This document shows positions 22,270 through 34,600 of a stretch of DNA of 64,000 nt, piece by piece (the stretch's first letter is position 1; the number at the start of each line of letters is the position of its first letter). The position numbers and the translations under genes were made by a program. The notes beneath the pieces were generated by a model. That model was not told the origin of the DNA. It did no database searches and saw only the letters and a program-made list of their open reading frames with translations. The stretch comes from Torreya grandis (Eukaryota; Streptophyta; Pinopsida; Cupressales; Taxaceae): NCBI GenBank assembly GCA_037957365.1, contig JARHVA010000021.1, positions 4,484,001 through 4,548,000 of the forward strand, in the 5' to 3' direction.

Positions 22270-23960
22270 TGTTGTGAGGAGAGTGGGGTGGTGGACATCC
22301 AGGAATCCTCCCATAAGTATATTTTATCCTTGTTCCCAATTTACCATTTTATTCTTTTTTAATAAGGTCCTTGCAATTGTTGAATGCTTTCTAGAAGGTG
22401 GATCCATCTTTAAAACCTTCTTCCCATAGGAAACTATCTACTTCAGCCCCTTCCATGTATTTGGCCTTAATATTCCTTGCCCATTTTTTTCAACAAGGCC
22501 CTATTCATGGACTTTATGCTTTTAAGGCCCAGTCCTCCATTTACTTTAGGAAGACAATATTTTTCCCAATAGATAGGATGAAATATGAATCGGTCCTTAG
22601 TGCCCCTCAAGAAATTATTTTGGATTTATTCTTTTTTATCTACTACCTTGGTGGGTATATGGAATATGAACATTAGTTACACATGGATACTTTAGATCAA
22701 GGCTTTGAGTAGCTAGAATTTCCCTACTTGAGTGAGGAGGTGTCCCTTCCATCCTAAAATCTTCCTTTAGATTATATTAATGAGGGGGTTCCATAGTTTA
22801 GAATCCATTTTACCTTCAAATAATGGGATGCCCAAATAGCTTGTCAGAAGTTTACTCACTAAACATTCTAAGATTCTAGTGATTCTTTTCTACAGGATAA
22901 TAGGGGTGTTAATGAAGAAGAGAGCTTTTGTGAAACTTAATAAACTAGTTTGAGATAATTTCATATTTTTTTAAGATAGATTTTAGTTGTTTATATTCCT
23001 CCATAGAGGATTCCCATAAAATAATTATATCATCTATGAACTATTTGTGGGTGACAAGCTCTGTATTGAGTACCACTGAGATGCCTTTAATTAGGCCTTA
23101 TATGCAGGTTTTCAGTAAGCTCCTTCCTAGAGTTTCTACAATAATGATGAAGAGGTATGAGGAGAGAGGGTCTCCTTATCTTAACCCTATGGAGGCTAAG
23201 AAGAACCCTTTTGGTACCCCATTCATGATTATGGATAATTGAGGTGTAGCTATGTAATTACAGATAATTTTATTTAGGTCCTGATTGAAGCCCAACTTTC
23301 CCAAAATCATCACTAGAAATTTCTAGGAGATTCAGTCGTATGTTTTATTCATGTCTAGCTTAAGTAACATTATTTGCCTTAAGGATTTTGATATGGAGTG
23401 GATGGCTTCATACACCAATATTATCCCATATGTTATTTATTTTTCAACCATGAATGCTCCCTGCTATTCCCTAATAACTTTGTTTAGGAGATGTTGCATT
23501 CGCTTCACCAATATGATTGAACAAATTTTATAGGTGGTATTACAAAGACTAATAAGGTGGAAGTCCTAAATATTATTTACTCCTAGATTTTTTGGAATTA
23601 TAAATAATAAAGTGTTATTCATTTCTCTAAGAATGGTTTTGGATTGAAACAATTCCTTGGCTATAGCCTCAACCTCAGTTTGAACTATATCCTAAAAATT
23701 TTGGAAGAAAAAGGGGGGAAACCATCAGGTCCCATGGATTTGAAACCTTCCATCATAAATACCACATTTTCTACATCCTCCTCAGATGGGACTTTAGTAA
23801 TGGAAGCATTGTCAATGTTAGATATAACTTTGTCAAAGCTATTCAAGGTGTTGTTTAGTAGATGTTCATCAGGGGGGCCTTCTTTCATGCGGAGATTTTT
23901 GAAAACATTGATTGTATGGTGGGAGATTTCCTCATCTTATTTGCTAAGTTTTCAATTATC
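22270..23960 (-). pseudogene. LINE ORF2 reverse transcriptase
   Basis: RT motifs are readable in order on the minus strand. Near 23,700-23,780 is FMMEGFKSMGPDGFPPFSSK (family: '+..K.PGPDGFP..F'). Near 23,140-23,210 is GFFLASIGLR, a stop, then GDPLSSYLFIIIVE (family: 'RQGDPLSPYLF', with Gln replaced by a stop). At 23,029-23,040 is FIDD, followed by IIILWESSMEEYKQLKSIL (family: 'FADDTIIF'). Both catalytic aspartates are kept, with Ala changed to Ile. The enzyme copies element RNA at the nicked target. Multiple stops and frameshifts show it is not made. Confidence 0.85.
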
Positions 23961-24149
23961 CATTTGTATTTGAGTGATTCTCTTCATGTTTCTATGTCTA
24001 ATCATTGAGTGATGAAAGAACTTGGTGTTCCTATCCCCCTCCTTCAGCCAAGTGTACCTGGACTTTTGTCTCCAATATGTTTCTTCCTTTTCCTCGAGGT
24101 TGTGAAATTGGCACAAAATTTCTTTTTACCTTTGATGAGTTTTCTTGTT

Positions 24150-24366
24150 ATTTCCTTTTAGAGTTGATATTTCTTTGATTGCCATTAATTCTACCTTCGA
24201 TGCCCTTTTTTTCAAGAAGATATCCCCAAAGACCTCTTTGTTCATAGTTTTCAATTTTGTCTTGAGAAAACTTAGTTTTTTTTTCAGAATAAACATGCCT
24301 AATCTTGAGAATGGTTCTTTCCACCATTATATTAAGGATTTGATCAAATTTGGGTGATGGAGCCAC
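24150..24366 (-). pseudogene. LINE ORF2 linker between endonuclease and RT
   Basis: A 72-residue charged, Lys/Arg/Glu-rich open piece (NIMVERTILKIRHVYSEKKT) lies between the endonuclease and the RT, as the helical linker does in plant L1 ORF2. No motif beyond position and composition supports it. Confidence 0.5.
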
Positions 24367-24499
24367 ATACTTTTGAATCTTAAGGGATTACATTTAGGTT
24401 TCAATATTTTTTTCACCTTCAAAAATCAATAGATTATGATTCGACCTGATTATAGGTAGAAAGGAAAGTATGTTGGAGAATTGTATGTCCCTATTTAAA

Positions 24500-25120
24500 G
24501 AGATTAGAACTCTATCAAAGTGGACTTAGATCAAGTTATCACCCAGTCTTCTATTTGACTATGTGAATGGGTTGCCATTTAGGTCCACATCCATAAGCCC
24601 TACTCTTGTAATGAAATCATTAAAATCTACCATGTTTTTTTATGAGATCAATATGTCCCCATATTTTATCCATAGGGTGAGAGGAGTATTAAAATCCCCA
24701 GCTATGATCTAGTTCCATCCTTCACAGGTCCTTCGAAAGGAAAGAAAACCTTCCCAAAATGATTTTTAGTAGTTTTGATGTTTGGGGTATAAACATTAGA
24801 GAGGATTCATTCCTCATTGCTATCTAAATCTCTGAATATAATAGATATTTGGTCATTAGTCTTACAGAGAGGGTTTCCTTCAAGGTGGTCTAGGTTCCAA
24901 AACATTGTAAGACCCAAGGAGGCACCTTTAGATTTTGAAGCTAAAACTTGAGATTTTATCCATAATTTCTCAACACGATCTTAAATCTATTTCAAACATT
25001 TTTGTTTCTTAGATGATCAAAACTATAGGGTTGACTCTTTTTCTAAGGTTACAAATGGTCCTCTATTTTTTGAGGTTTTTAAACTCATTGGCATTCCATG
25101 TTAGGATTTGTTTTTCTTAT
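24500..25120 (-). pseudogene. LINE ORF2 AP-type endonuclease
   Basis: The minus strand reads LTWNANEFKNL near 25,100 (family start 'ILSWNVRGL'), then, near 24,671-24,709, IIAGDFNTPLTLW (family 'GDFN', with Asp and Asn of the catalytic centre). Further on is FNDFITRVGLMDVDLNGNPF, then SNRR (family 'F...I...GL.D+.L.G..FTWSN'). This EEP-family nuclease nicks the target DNA to prime reverse transcription. Stops separate the pieces, and the final SDH motif is only partly readable (LPIIRSNHNLLIF, SDH to SNH). Confidence 0.8.
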
Positions 25121-25499
25121 CTTGATTTATTTTAAGGGTTTGCTAGGAACCCTTAGCAATTTCCTTAGCCATTTTGATATTCCTTGTGACCATTCTGGGT
25201 GACCTACCCACTAGTTTTGCAGTGACTCCAATATTAGTTTTTTTCCTCCCTTTCTGATTTTGGAGTTTGTGGTAAACCCTTCTTCCTAGATCATTTTTGG
25301 GGTTGGAGATTTAGATGCAGAGCATTGTCTTGTATCTTTGATGGACTCTATGGTCTTTAGAGGGGAGATATTAATGCATCCCCAAAAAGGGGTCTATTTT
25401 CATAGTCCAAAAGAGTAAAAAGGGGGATTTTTCAAGCTAGATCTTGGGATATCTCTAAAAAAATTCCCAACAAAGGAGTTTGAATAGGTCCTAAAAAGT

Positions 25500-25830
25500 G
25501 ATTTCTTGAAAGTGAAGGAGGGGAGGGGGCTAGGATAACTTGGGGGACCACAGGGGAGACAGGGGTGGGGAAGGGGCACTAGGGATCACATCAAGTGGGG
25601 GAGAGGGAAAAGTTAATAGGTTATGTTTAGGGGGGAAAGGAGAGGAATAAAAAATGGGTAGGATCAAGAACATGCAGGGGGGTGATGCACTTGGGAGTAA
25701 CCATCACTCGATGAGAATGTGGGGGGGGGATTTGGAAGCTAGGGAGGGGCAAGGGGAGGAGGAAGCATTAGGTTTTTTTTTGGGAAAGTGAGAGTGAGTG
25801 AGGGTGGGAGTGGGAGGGGGTCCCAAGATA
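25500..25830. repeat. G-rich low-complexity stretch inside the LINE
   Basis: Plus-strand runs of 3-8 G recur about every 10-25 bases (for example GGGGAGGGGGC and TGGGGGGGGGA). On the LINE sense strand this is C-rich and would code for a Pro/Thr/Ser-rich ORF1 tail. The plus strand could form G-quadruplexes. Confidence 0.8.
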
Positions 25831-25899
25831 GTCCCTAGGAAAGGAAAATTTTCACTCAAGGACACAAATTCTTAAAATAGTTTAAGAGGAGCAAAGGAA

Positions 25900-26890
25900 G
25901 TTTTGTAGGAAGTACCTTTTGGATCTCTAGAAATAAAAGTACATGATGGAGCCTTGGGATATCCAATTATTAGCATTTGATTAGCTTTGTGTTCCATCCT
26001 TAGTGTAGCCTTCTAAGTCCACATGTGTTTATGGGTTTTTGGATCCTGATGCTTCTTTAAATAGCCTTTCAGCATATGGCTAGGAATGTTACAGTGCGCG
26101 AAAATGATGGTTTTGTTCTCATAAACAATTTTTTGCATCCATTCTCCATATTTAGACTTTATTTTTATCTTATGGAGAAATGGCTTGTCTACTGGTAGAA
26201 ATATTTTCACCCAAGCCATGACCATCCTTCTCTGATAAAGTGTTATCGATTCAATGGTTATGGGTTACCCTAGTACCTTGGCAATTCCTTTGATAACTTC
26301 TAGGTGCTAGTATTCCAAAGGGACCTCAAGGAGAAGAACCCACATGGAAACATCATCCATGGTAGTACTATAGATATGCTAACCTGCCTTTCACCTCCTA
26401 GTAGCCATGTTCACTTTACCCATGAGCTAGGGCCCTTAAGAAAGAACCTTTATACAATCTTCTTGTGAGGATAAATTGACATAGAAAAAACCCCCTAGTT
26501 AGGGAAACAACCTCTAGGTGTCCTTTGGGTTTCCACTTGGAGTTTATCCAACTAAGAAAAGAATCTATGTGTGGTCAAAATCTATTCACCTTGACTAATA
26601 TGGATCTGGCCATATCCATGTTAGCTTGCTCCACCATAGGGTTGGGTACCAGTATAAATACCTCATCATTTTCCACCATCAGGAAAATTTGGATATTTAA
26701 ATGTTCATGTCCCACCATGATTTTTCCTTTTACTCTGTTCACCCAAGATAGTTTTGGGTAATGTGAGTCATTTTATTCCTAAGAATTATGGATCTTGTTT
26801 GCCTGCTATTGAGTGGAAATAATCTCTTTAGGTCATTTTTCTACCATGACATTCTCATGATGGGTATCACGTGTGGCCATGTTGACTTTG
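25900..26890 (-). pseudogene. LINE ORF1: DUF4283 and zinc-knuckle remnant
   Basis: Minus-strand pieces: MARSILVKVNRF, SFLSWINSKWKPKGHLEVV, SLTRGFFYVNLSSQEDCIKV, then DDVSMWVLLLEVPLEY. This is the DUF4283 order '+G.FL..RP....I...+..W...G...V..L..GFF.+.F....D...V', then '.PVWV.L..LP.+'. A 70-residue open piece (26,013-26,225) then gives IKIKSKYGEWMQKIVYEN and HCNIPSHMLKGYLKKHQD, where the CCHC knuckle is reduced to F-x2-C-x4-H-x4-Y. ORF1p binds the LINE RNA; two of four metal ligands are gone. Confidence 0.75.
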
Positions 26891-26900
26891 AAGGATTCAT

Positions 26901-27090
26901 TGTTGCTTAATGTCTTGTGTTCTAGTTTTCAAGCAATGTTCACATTACCATTTTGGTTTTCCTACCCAAGCATAAATTCAAATTGTTAAAGGTCCTTTGC
27001 TTCATGCTCTATTAGATGTTTATTAGTTGTTTTAGTTATATCACCACCAAGGTGAAATGTTTAGATTGATTACATGATTGTGGTTTATAA
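26901..27090. other. Short spacer
   Basis: Possible 5' leader of the LINE. Nothing specific is visible. Confidence 0.4.
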
Positions 27091-28208
27091 TTGTCAAAAA
27101 AATTAGTCAAGAAACTAAGAATACTAAAATATGACTTGGATGCAAATTTTTAATAGAATCTGAGCCCAAAACCCTTTCACATCAACATATTTTAAGCTTC
27201 CAAGAGATACTTTTCACATACAACCATGGTTGTCAAAGTTCACAAATGAGACAAAGGAGCTTGAAGAAGAGGGAAATAGTTTTGTGTGGGGGTCTTTGTT
27301 GCTTTTAAGTATCACCTTGAAGTTTATGTCTATCTTCATATTTCCTTGATAAATAGAGTTGATTATGAGTTTTTCAATAAAGCTTATCCCAAAATCAAGT
27401 AATCTAATTATATATGCCTCTCTGAGTTGATCTAATTTATTCATTCTTATTTTATCTTCAATAACCCAAATCTCTTCTTATTAAATACATAATGACTAAC
27501 ATCATCTAATTCTACTTCATCACCCAAAAATGTTGTTTCACGATCAATTTCAATCCTTTAATGCCATTCACCAGAGACCCTCCACTAGCATAGTATTGTT
27601 TTTTGTTAACTACATCTCTCCTTTTAAACAAATGTGTCTTCCTTTACACTAGCTTGACCTTAAATAATGGAAATTTATCCTCCATAAGTCAATTTATAAT
27701 GCCCACTCTGATCCTTAATAGAGAGCCAAGCTACTACCTCCCTCTAGGTACCTACTAAATATTTATAGCTTATATATAATAGAAAAAATATACAAAATTT
27801 TCCATCCAAAAGATGTAACCCACTTCAGTCGCTAGAATTTGTTCTCACCTTTGATATGTTTTATCAACATAGGAAATTTATTATATTTGATTTTTTTTTT
27901 GGGGTCTTATGAAAAACAATATGATTAAACAAAAGTGACTCCACATCTAGTCTTTTTAGTTGATGAGTGTTAAAGGTCTTACTATCTCTCATGTTAAAAT
28001 CCACCTTCCAATTAATTTTGTACCACTTTAAATGTTTTATTTGTGAATTTTCACAATAATCACTCAAGAAATTAGGAATACTAAATCTAATTTGGATGTG
28101 AATTTATAGAAAAATCTGGGCTGAAAATCCTTCCATAACATCATATTCAGAGCTTCCAAGAGTGAATTTTCACATATAAATATGCTTTTCAAAGTTCACA
28201 AATGAGAT
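27091..28208. repeat. 170-bp segment duplicated at 956-bp offset
   Basis: The copy at about 27,091-27,252 and the copy at about 28,050-28,208 share 'CAAGAAAxTAxGAATACTAAA', 'GCTTCCAAGAG', 'TTTTCACATA' and 'TCAAAGTTCACAAATGAGA' in order. Identity is about 75-80%. The region between them includes two minus-strand open pieces of 76 and 67 residues (27,214-27,444; 27,864-28,067) with no recognisable domain. Confidence 0.8.
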
Positions 28209-29792
28209 GAACATTAAACTCTTTTTTTCTAAATATAAAATTTTGTCTCTTTGACATATATATGAATTACATAATGAATCTACTAGCCTCATTGGAAGCA
28301 ACTAGATTAGTTTGTCACCAGATGAAATCAATTTTAAGGGTTGTCTATAAGTATGATTTTTATGATTTTTTTTCATGTTTTCAATAATACAAGAACCACA
28401 AAGAATTTTTAAATTTCATACCATTAATTTATCCATAATTTTCTACCCATAAAGGTTTTCAAACATATGGAATGCATTCTATAATAATTCAAAGCATAGG
28501 ACTATATTGATTACAAGTTATTGATTGAAGGAGTGTGATCATTTTTCACAGTTGGTGAAGTAATTATTAAAAATTCAAAAAGAAAAAATTAAATAGAACA
28601 TAGTAGAAGTATACATAGAGCAGAAGTTACAAAGATTGCCTATAACAATAACAAAAGAATCATTTTCAACTAATTCTTCTAATTTAAACTACATATTTCA
28701 TATAAGTTTGAAGGTGAGGCTCAAATGTTATTGTCATATTTTATGACAGTGTAAAAAAATAATAATGTAATTCTTCATAACATTTTATATTTTAATGTAA
28801 TGAAAATTTAAAATTTTCTTATACATGTCGTATACTTTTCATATATTCATTTAGAATTTAATGTCATATCATATTTTAAATAAATGACAAAACTTCAAAT
28901 AATCATTTTAATTATGTCCTTAATACTTCATTAAAATTAATTTTCATGACTACCATCAAACTTTTAACCCTAATGAATTTTAAATAATCCTCCTAATAAT
29001 ATATACTAAAGTCACATCGTAATACTTGTATTACATGCAATGAATGTCTATAACAACAACATTTAATTGAAAGAGAGATAAAAATTTGACTACAATGAAG
29101 GCCCCACCTTATAGCTACTAATGTTCCAAGAACACACCCTAAAGATATGGTTTACATAAACTAGCCATCTTTCTATCTTCCAATTACTATAAATGTGTTC
29201 AAAGACAATACATACAAATTTCTTTCTATTAGTATCAACAACGGAAGTTTTAATTTTAGGTGAAAGGGGGTGATCATGATAGTGATATTTAGATATTGAC
29301 CTTATTTTCAATCCAATGAAGTTTATAGAAGGAAACGAGTAATAAGATTTTTCAAGATACAAGCCTCTGAAAGGAATAAGTAATAAGAAAATTAGAAGGA
29401 AATGAATAATAAAACTATTCAAGATAGAAGACTCCATAAAGAATAAGTACTAAGAAAATTAGAATGGTTATTTCATGAGGTTTACAAAGTGAAAGTTGCT
29501 CAAACTTTTAAAAAAATAATGTTGGGAAAGGATGGTCATATTCTTTTGAAATAGAATTTTCTTAACAAACAAATTTATTCTCTTTAATCTAAGAAATCTT
29601 AGATTGGAGGATATTTGATAGGCTTCAACTTCTAATTTTTTCAAGCTGAACTTCAATTGAGCATATAAAAGTAACCCACAACTGTCTCTAAGATAAAAGT
29701 CATCATTAAGAATACTTTTGGAAATGCTGTTTAGAGTTTTGCAACCAACATTCCTTTTGAAACAAAGATTTTTTCCCAAGCTCATACTCTTC
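28209..29792. other. No recognisable gene
   Basis: Very AT-rich. Two minus-strand open pieces of 115 and 122 residues (29,090-29,437; 29,468-29,836) are hydrophobic or basic and match nothing I know. Their lengths are unremarkable for AT-rich DNA read in a frame poor in stops, so I do not call them genes. Confidence 0.4.
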
Positions 29793-29888
29793 TTTGTGGC
29801 TTGAGAACAATAAGCTAGTGGTGGAAGGTGACTCACTCATGCGCTTATTTGTGGCTTGAGAACATTAAGCTAATGGTGGGAGGTGACT
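29793..29888. repeat. 41-bp tandem duplication
   Basis: TTTGTGGCTTGAGAACAATA at 29,793 and TTTGTGGCTTGAGAACATTA at 29,848 start two 41-bp copies ending GGTGACT. They differ at 3 positions and are separated by 14 bp. In the plus frame each reads LWLENxKLxVxGD, weakly like the last part of a LINE RNase H ('KLxVEGDS'). Confidence 0.85.
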
Positions 29889-32565
29889 ATGATGATTATA
29901 AATGCGTAAAAAGTAGGAAGGATAGAAAATTGGCAATTGAATTCTATCATCCTCAGTCATCTATCTCTCAAATTGTTGGCTTAGTTAGGAAGAAGCTATT
30001 CAGACCATTTTTTATGCTATGAATTTCATTTGAGCTTACATTGGCGAGGAGAAACTGAACTTGCAGAGGATTAGTGGAATGCCAAGAAGTTACATTCTGT
30101 TTTGAGGTTGGTAGTGGAGCCAAAAAAACTTTGATAGCATCACTGAGAATTTCTTCCTCAAGTCTGCGGTTCAAAATTATAGGAAACAGACCAAAAAGAC
30201 TCATCTGAAGGCTATTGTGAGTGAGTTCCTCTTAATTTTTCAGTCGTCGAAGTAGAAATTAGACAAAATCCTGAGTTTTTTTAAAGATTGACCAAAATGG
30301 TAGAGAGATTTGTGACGAAGTGGTTATCCATATAAGTTCACAAGTATATTTTCCATATTAAGTTTTTATTTATCAAAGTTACAACAATTAAATTTGTCCA
30401 TCTTTATTTTTAAATTTTTCGTCATCTTTATTATACACAAGATTTAACTGCATAAAGCTCTCACCCAAAAAAAAAGTTTAATATAGAAATGAAATTCCTT
30501 AGTCCTTAGAAAACTAACTAAATCCTAACTATAATACTAAGTGAAAATTAACACAATACCAATATCCCTATGTAACAAGAGCAATGCTTACAATTTTAAG
30601 TATGAAGAAAGAGAAAATAGAATTTACAATATACACAAGATTTAATTTGAAAAAAAACTTTTCAAAAAAAATTAACTAAACATTTTTTTTTCAAAAATTA
30701 AATCAACCATTAATAATAAAATAAAATATTTTTATATAATTATTTTAACCTTCATTTATAAACGTATATATAGATACATCATTACTAAATGAATTATAAA
30801 CTATGAAAATATCCATATGATACAAAGCCCAAATCACCTCAATAACCCTACCCATAAGTAGCCTTAAAAAATATGTTGGGAGATGACAGGAAGTGATATG
30901 AATCATAAAAAATATAAAACATACATACAACAACAAAACAATACGTTCAAGGTCATACCAAAATTTCAAAACAAAAAATTACAATGTTATGTTCAATTTT
31001 GTTGTTAAGTGTTTTTATGCTTATTAAGTTTCAAAGTTTATATGCATTTGAATATATCATAATATTTAAGATAGGTTTAATTATTTTGGTATTCTATACT
31101 ATAATATATGCATTGCTCCAACAAGACATCTATCTTATAGGCATAAGCAAGTTAAACAAGTGTGCTTATATTTTTCACCCATAAATTAGCTATAGATTAT
31201 AGACATCAAACAAATTAAAATGTTCATTAGAATCAATATTTTTATAACATTATGAACAATGAACATTCTTTTATTTTTAATTTAAATATTTTTTTAATAT
31301 TAATAAATGATATTTTAAAATTTGGAGTTATAAATTAAAATATTTTATCTTTGAGTTATTAACCAGTTTGGGATACAAATAAGAGGTTCATGTCTCCTTA
31401 CAACTCTCACAATGGTCATGAATAATTTTATAAACATCATCATAACCATGACGAGTCTACAGATATTACCATGGTCATAATAAGTCCCACAACTATCTCT
31501 ATCGACCACAATCCTCTTAATATATTATCACAATTTAAACTTGAGTAGAGCTAAACACAACCAATTCACTTTAACTAACTCATCCACATCTCATTGGCAT
31601 TTTTAATTTGAATGTTATCCAAAATAGATTTATAAGTATTATAAAATTATAATTGGTTATTATTTATTAATGGAGGTTATTTATATACACATGTTATGAA
31701 AATACAATATATCTACAATTGTGACAATGTCTTTCTATTTTATTTCTTTAGGTCTCTCTTCCTAAAACTCTATGATAATGGTCATTTGTAGATATTAATA
31801 TAATTTTATTATTTATTTATTTTAATGAAATCTATGATAATACTAAGCAACCATCACATAGATAAATAATCATCACATAGACATGCACAACAAAATGACT
31901 TTATTGTACTCATTATAACATCAATACATTAATTACATGAAAGTTAAACATTTGAAATATCCATTAACATGTTCAACAAATAATTATGACATATTAAAGA
32001 AGTAAATATGTATACATAATTATAACAATGTATGATTCACATATAAATATGTCAAATAGTATATACGTGTATGAAAATTATGTCATAATGGCATCATTTT
32101 AAAATAGGACATATATAGAGATATAATCTAGACCATAACATGTACATATACAAAATGTGCCATATATGCACACAATGTGGGCCATATCATCATATAAAAT
32201 AGATTGTGTCTAGAACTAGACCCGTAACACAACAACTAACTTTCCTACTTGTCATTGCTTCTAGATAATTTGTGCTTCCTCATCATAGATGTAGAATCAA
32301 GGGTGTTTCGTGACTCATTATGATAAAAAACTCTCTTATCAGCATGTGAAGCATCGAATGTCTCTTCTATAATCTCAAAAATTTGTGGCATCTACACAAC
32401 ATATGAAATAAAAAATTTAATGCATTAAATGATATATTAAAAATGATATAATTGCCTTGAAAAAAATTGCAACAAGGTGATTCTAGACTCATCATATGCC
32501 ATTTAAATGGTTGTCTTGGGTTGCATAACTGTAAATATATTCGTGACGGAAAATCCTATGGAGCA

Positions 32566-32596
<31 letters not shown>

Positions 32597-33839
32597 AGAT
32601 GTGAAAAAAATTATAAATATGACATAGAGTATCATTTATTGAAGCTAAACAACAATTTTATTGTGTTCTCACCAGTCTATGTCTTTGAATCAGGTATTGT
32701 GGGGGAGATAGTGAATCTTAGGATGAAACTACAACATCATTCAAATGTTTTTTTGATCCATGTGGGGTACCCATAGCATCTTTCATCATCTATAAAACCA
32801 ACAAATGAAAGAGTTCAATTATGAATCAAATAAAACTAAACCTAATTTAAGATAAATCAAAATTAATATTATTATTTTTGTACATAAAGAGAAAGCGAGA
32901 GGGGGGATAAATAAGAGAAAAAATCACACATCTAAGTTTTAATGTTAAAATATATTCACACATAATAATTCACACTAAACAAATATATTTTTTAAGAGGG
33001 GGATATAAGAATTCACACATGTATAACATTTGAAAATTGGTAATTCCTAATCTAATTTAAAAAAAAATCATCATAATGGTATATTACATTTCGCTATATG
33101 TTATATCTATATATCTTATATTCATTTTTATAATGTCTCTTTTCATATGGTACATTTTATAATATTCTACAATGACATATATAATGTCTCAATACATTAA
33201 AATATAAAGGGACATGTCTCTTAGATATGCCATTTTTTCCATATGTTATTTCTCTATATTTTCTAGTCACTTTTCTATTTTCTCTTCTCATATGGTACAT
33301 TTCATAATATTTTACGACATATATTATGTCTCTATACATTATAATAAAAAGGGGAATGTCTCTTACATATGCACATTCTTCATCTAGATAGTTATATGAT
33401 GTTTTGAAGCATCATGTGATGTTAAACACAAATAGAGTTAGTATCACTCTATTTTGTAAATATGTGTCATCAGTAAAGATGATATGACATGTTTGGTGTT
33501 GTTGAGGTATATGATAAAACCCATATCAACTAAATGAAGTATCCCCCTACTACCATTTTCTTAATTCTTAATTTTTTTCACGTCCTTGAGACAAGAAGAT
33601 GAAGAATGCTATCAACTTGGGAAAGAACACCATTTTCTAGTGCCAACTCAAAATATTCTAAGGAAAAAATAGACAATTATATATCATATCATTATTTGCT
33701 ACACAAAAGTGTTACTATTATTGAGTGGCATGAGTGAGAATGAGGGATCCAATTAGTTAATTCTCCATGTCTTATTTCCCATACCTTAAATTCAAGTTGG
33801 TCCCCTCCAAATGCCCTTTAGTAGTTGTACACAATAATA
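29889..33839. other. Long AT-rich stretch without a recognisable gene
   Basis: No domain is readable over almost 4 kb. A compound (TA)n / (ATATAG)n microsatellite lies at 32,564-32,600. Near 33,090-33,350 the phrase 'ATATGGTACATTTxATAATATT' and 'TATTATGTCTCxATACATTA' recur twice about 150 bp apart, a small diverged duplication. An 89-residue plus frame at 32,507-32,776 runs through the microsatellite and is not convincing. Confidence 0.45.
32564..32600. repeat. Compound (TA)n / (ATATAG)n microsatellite
   Basis: About 15 bp of TA followed by four ATATAG hexamers. Confidence 0.9.
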
Positions 33840-34600
33840 TAGCCATCACATCAAAAACATTGTATGCTTAGCTACCATTTCTCACTTAGAAAGGATATCC
33901 TTGTACTTTTATAGAAACATCTTATAAAAGGTGTCTCAATGTTGTAGAAGCTTGTCTATTGCATCACCTTTGTACAATATTTGCATCACAAATGTAAGAA
34001 TTTCTAATATTCTTTTAGATGACAATTTTGAAGCTCATTTCTCAAATTTTGGCATTTCCAAGTGCATTTGTTCAGTCCAAAACCACACCTATGCATATGT
34101 TATAGGAACCATTAATTACATTAACCATGAATATGCAAGAACATTAAGGATTAATGAGAAATATAATGCCTATCATTATGAAAATTTTCTTCTAGAGTTG
34201 CTAATGGGTAGGAAAATTTGGACAATGGCTCAAACTTGATTCAGTTGATTCTATTTAAAGAAAATAAAAACATGATCATGTAAATTTTTGATATAAAAGT
34301 TCCAACAACTTGTAAGGATCTTTGGATTGTAATATAAATCTCCTAGTTGGTCTTGCTTTGCACCAATAAGTGACCTTCTGATTGACTAACCATGCATGAA
34401 TTTTATAGATGCTTAGAACTAAGCAAGTTCATAATATCATAATGAATCAACCAACCAACAATAACAACTACAATAATTATTTAGATGAATATGTGGATAC
34501 CAAGCATAGAGATGTGGTTGGTAGCATAAGAAGCACTAAAGGGAATTTGTTTATAGTCAAATTACATCAAAGCAAGATTGTGTTGATATAATTTTTGATA
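33840..34600 (+). pseudogene. ERECTA-like LRR receptor kinase pseudogene (kinase domain to C-terminus)
   Basis: Plus-strand pieces follow the kinase of ERECTA-type receptor kinases. Near 33,850 is HIKNIVCLATISHLERISLY, where the family has 'IKHRNLVSLQGYSLSPSGNLL'. A 102-residue open piece (33,931-34,239) has ISNILLDDNFEAHFSNFGIS, then YVIGTINYINHEYARTLRIN, then LLELLMGRK. Then LLVLLCTNK, a stop, PSD, a stop, LTMHE fits 'LALLCTKRQPSDRPTMHE'. Finally LDEYVDTK and LFIVKLHQSKIV fit the ERECTA C-terminal tail. The HRD loop is destroyed (TNV), DFG is NFG, and the APE-equivalent 'DPEYA' is HEYA, so no kinase activity is possible. The extracellular LRRs and the membrane span are absent. Known ERECTA-family receptors control organ growth and stomatal patterning; this copy is a dead fragment. 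Confidence 0.72.

Larger units (their letters stand above)
20950..26900 (-). mobile_element. L1-type LINE, nearly full length, inactive
   Basis: Minus-strand order from high to low coordinates: ORF1 with DUF4283 and a zinc-knuckle remnant, a low-complexity C-rich stretch, then ORF2 with AP-type endonuclease, reverse transcriptase, zf-RVT zinc region and a C-terminal RNase H. That is the full domain order of plant L1 LINEs carrying RNase H. Every domain is broken by stops and frameshifts. The 5' edge near 26,900 and 3' edge near 20,950 are judged from coding content only; I could not find a convincing poly(A) tail or target duplication. Confidence 0.85.

Noticed and set aside
29090..29836. 115- and 122-residue minus-strand frames
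   Set aside because: No domain, no related copy, composition as expected for translated AT-rich DNA.
34409..34591. Separate small gene of 60 residues
   Set aside because: It matches the C-terminal tail of ERECTA-type kinases in order and position, so it belongs to the kinase pseudogene.
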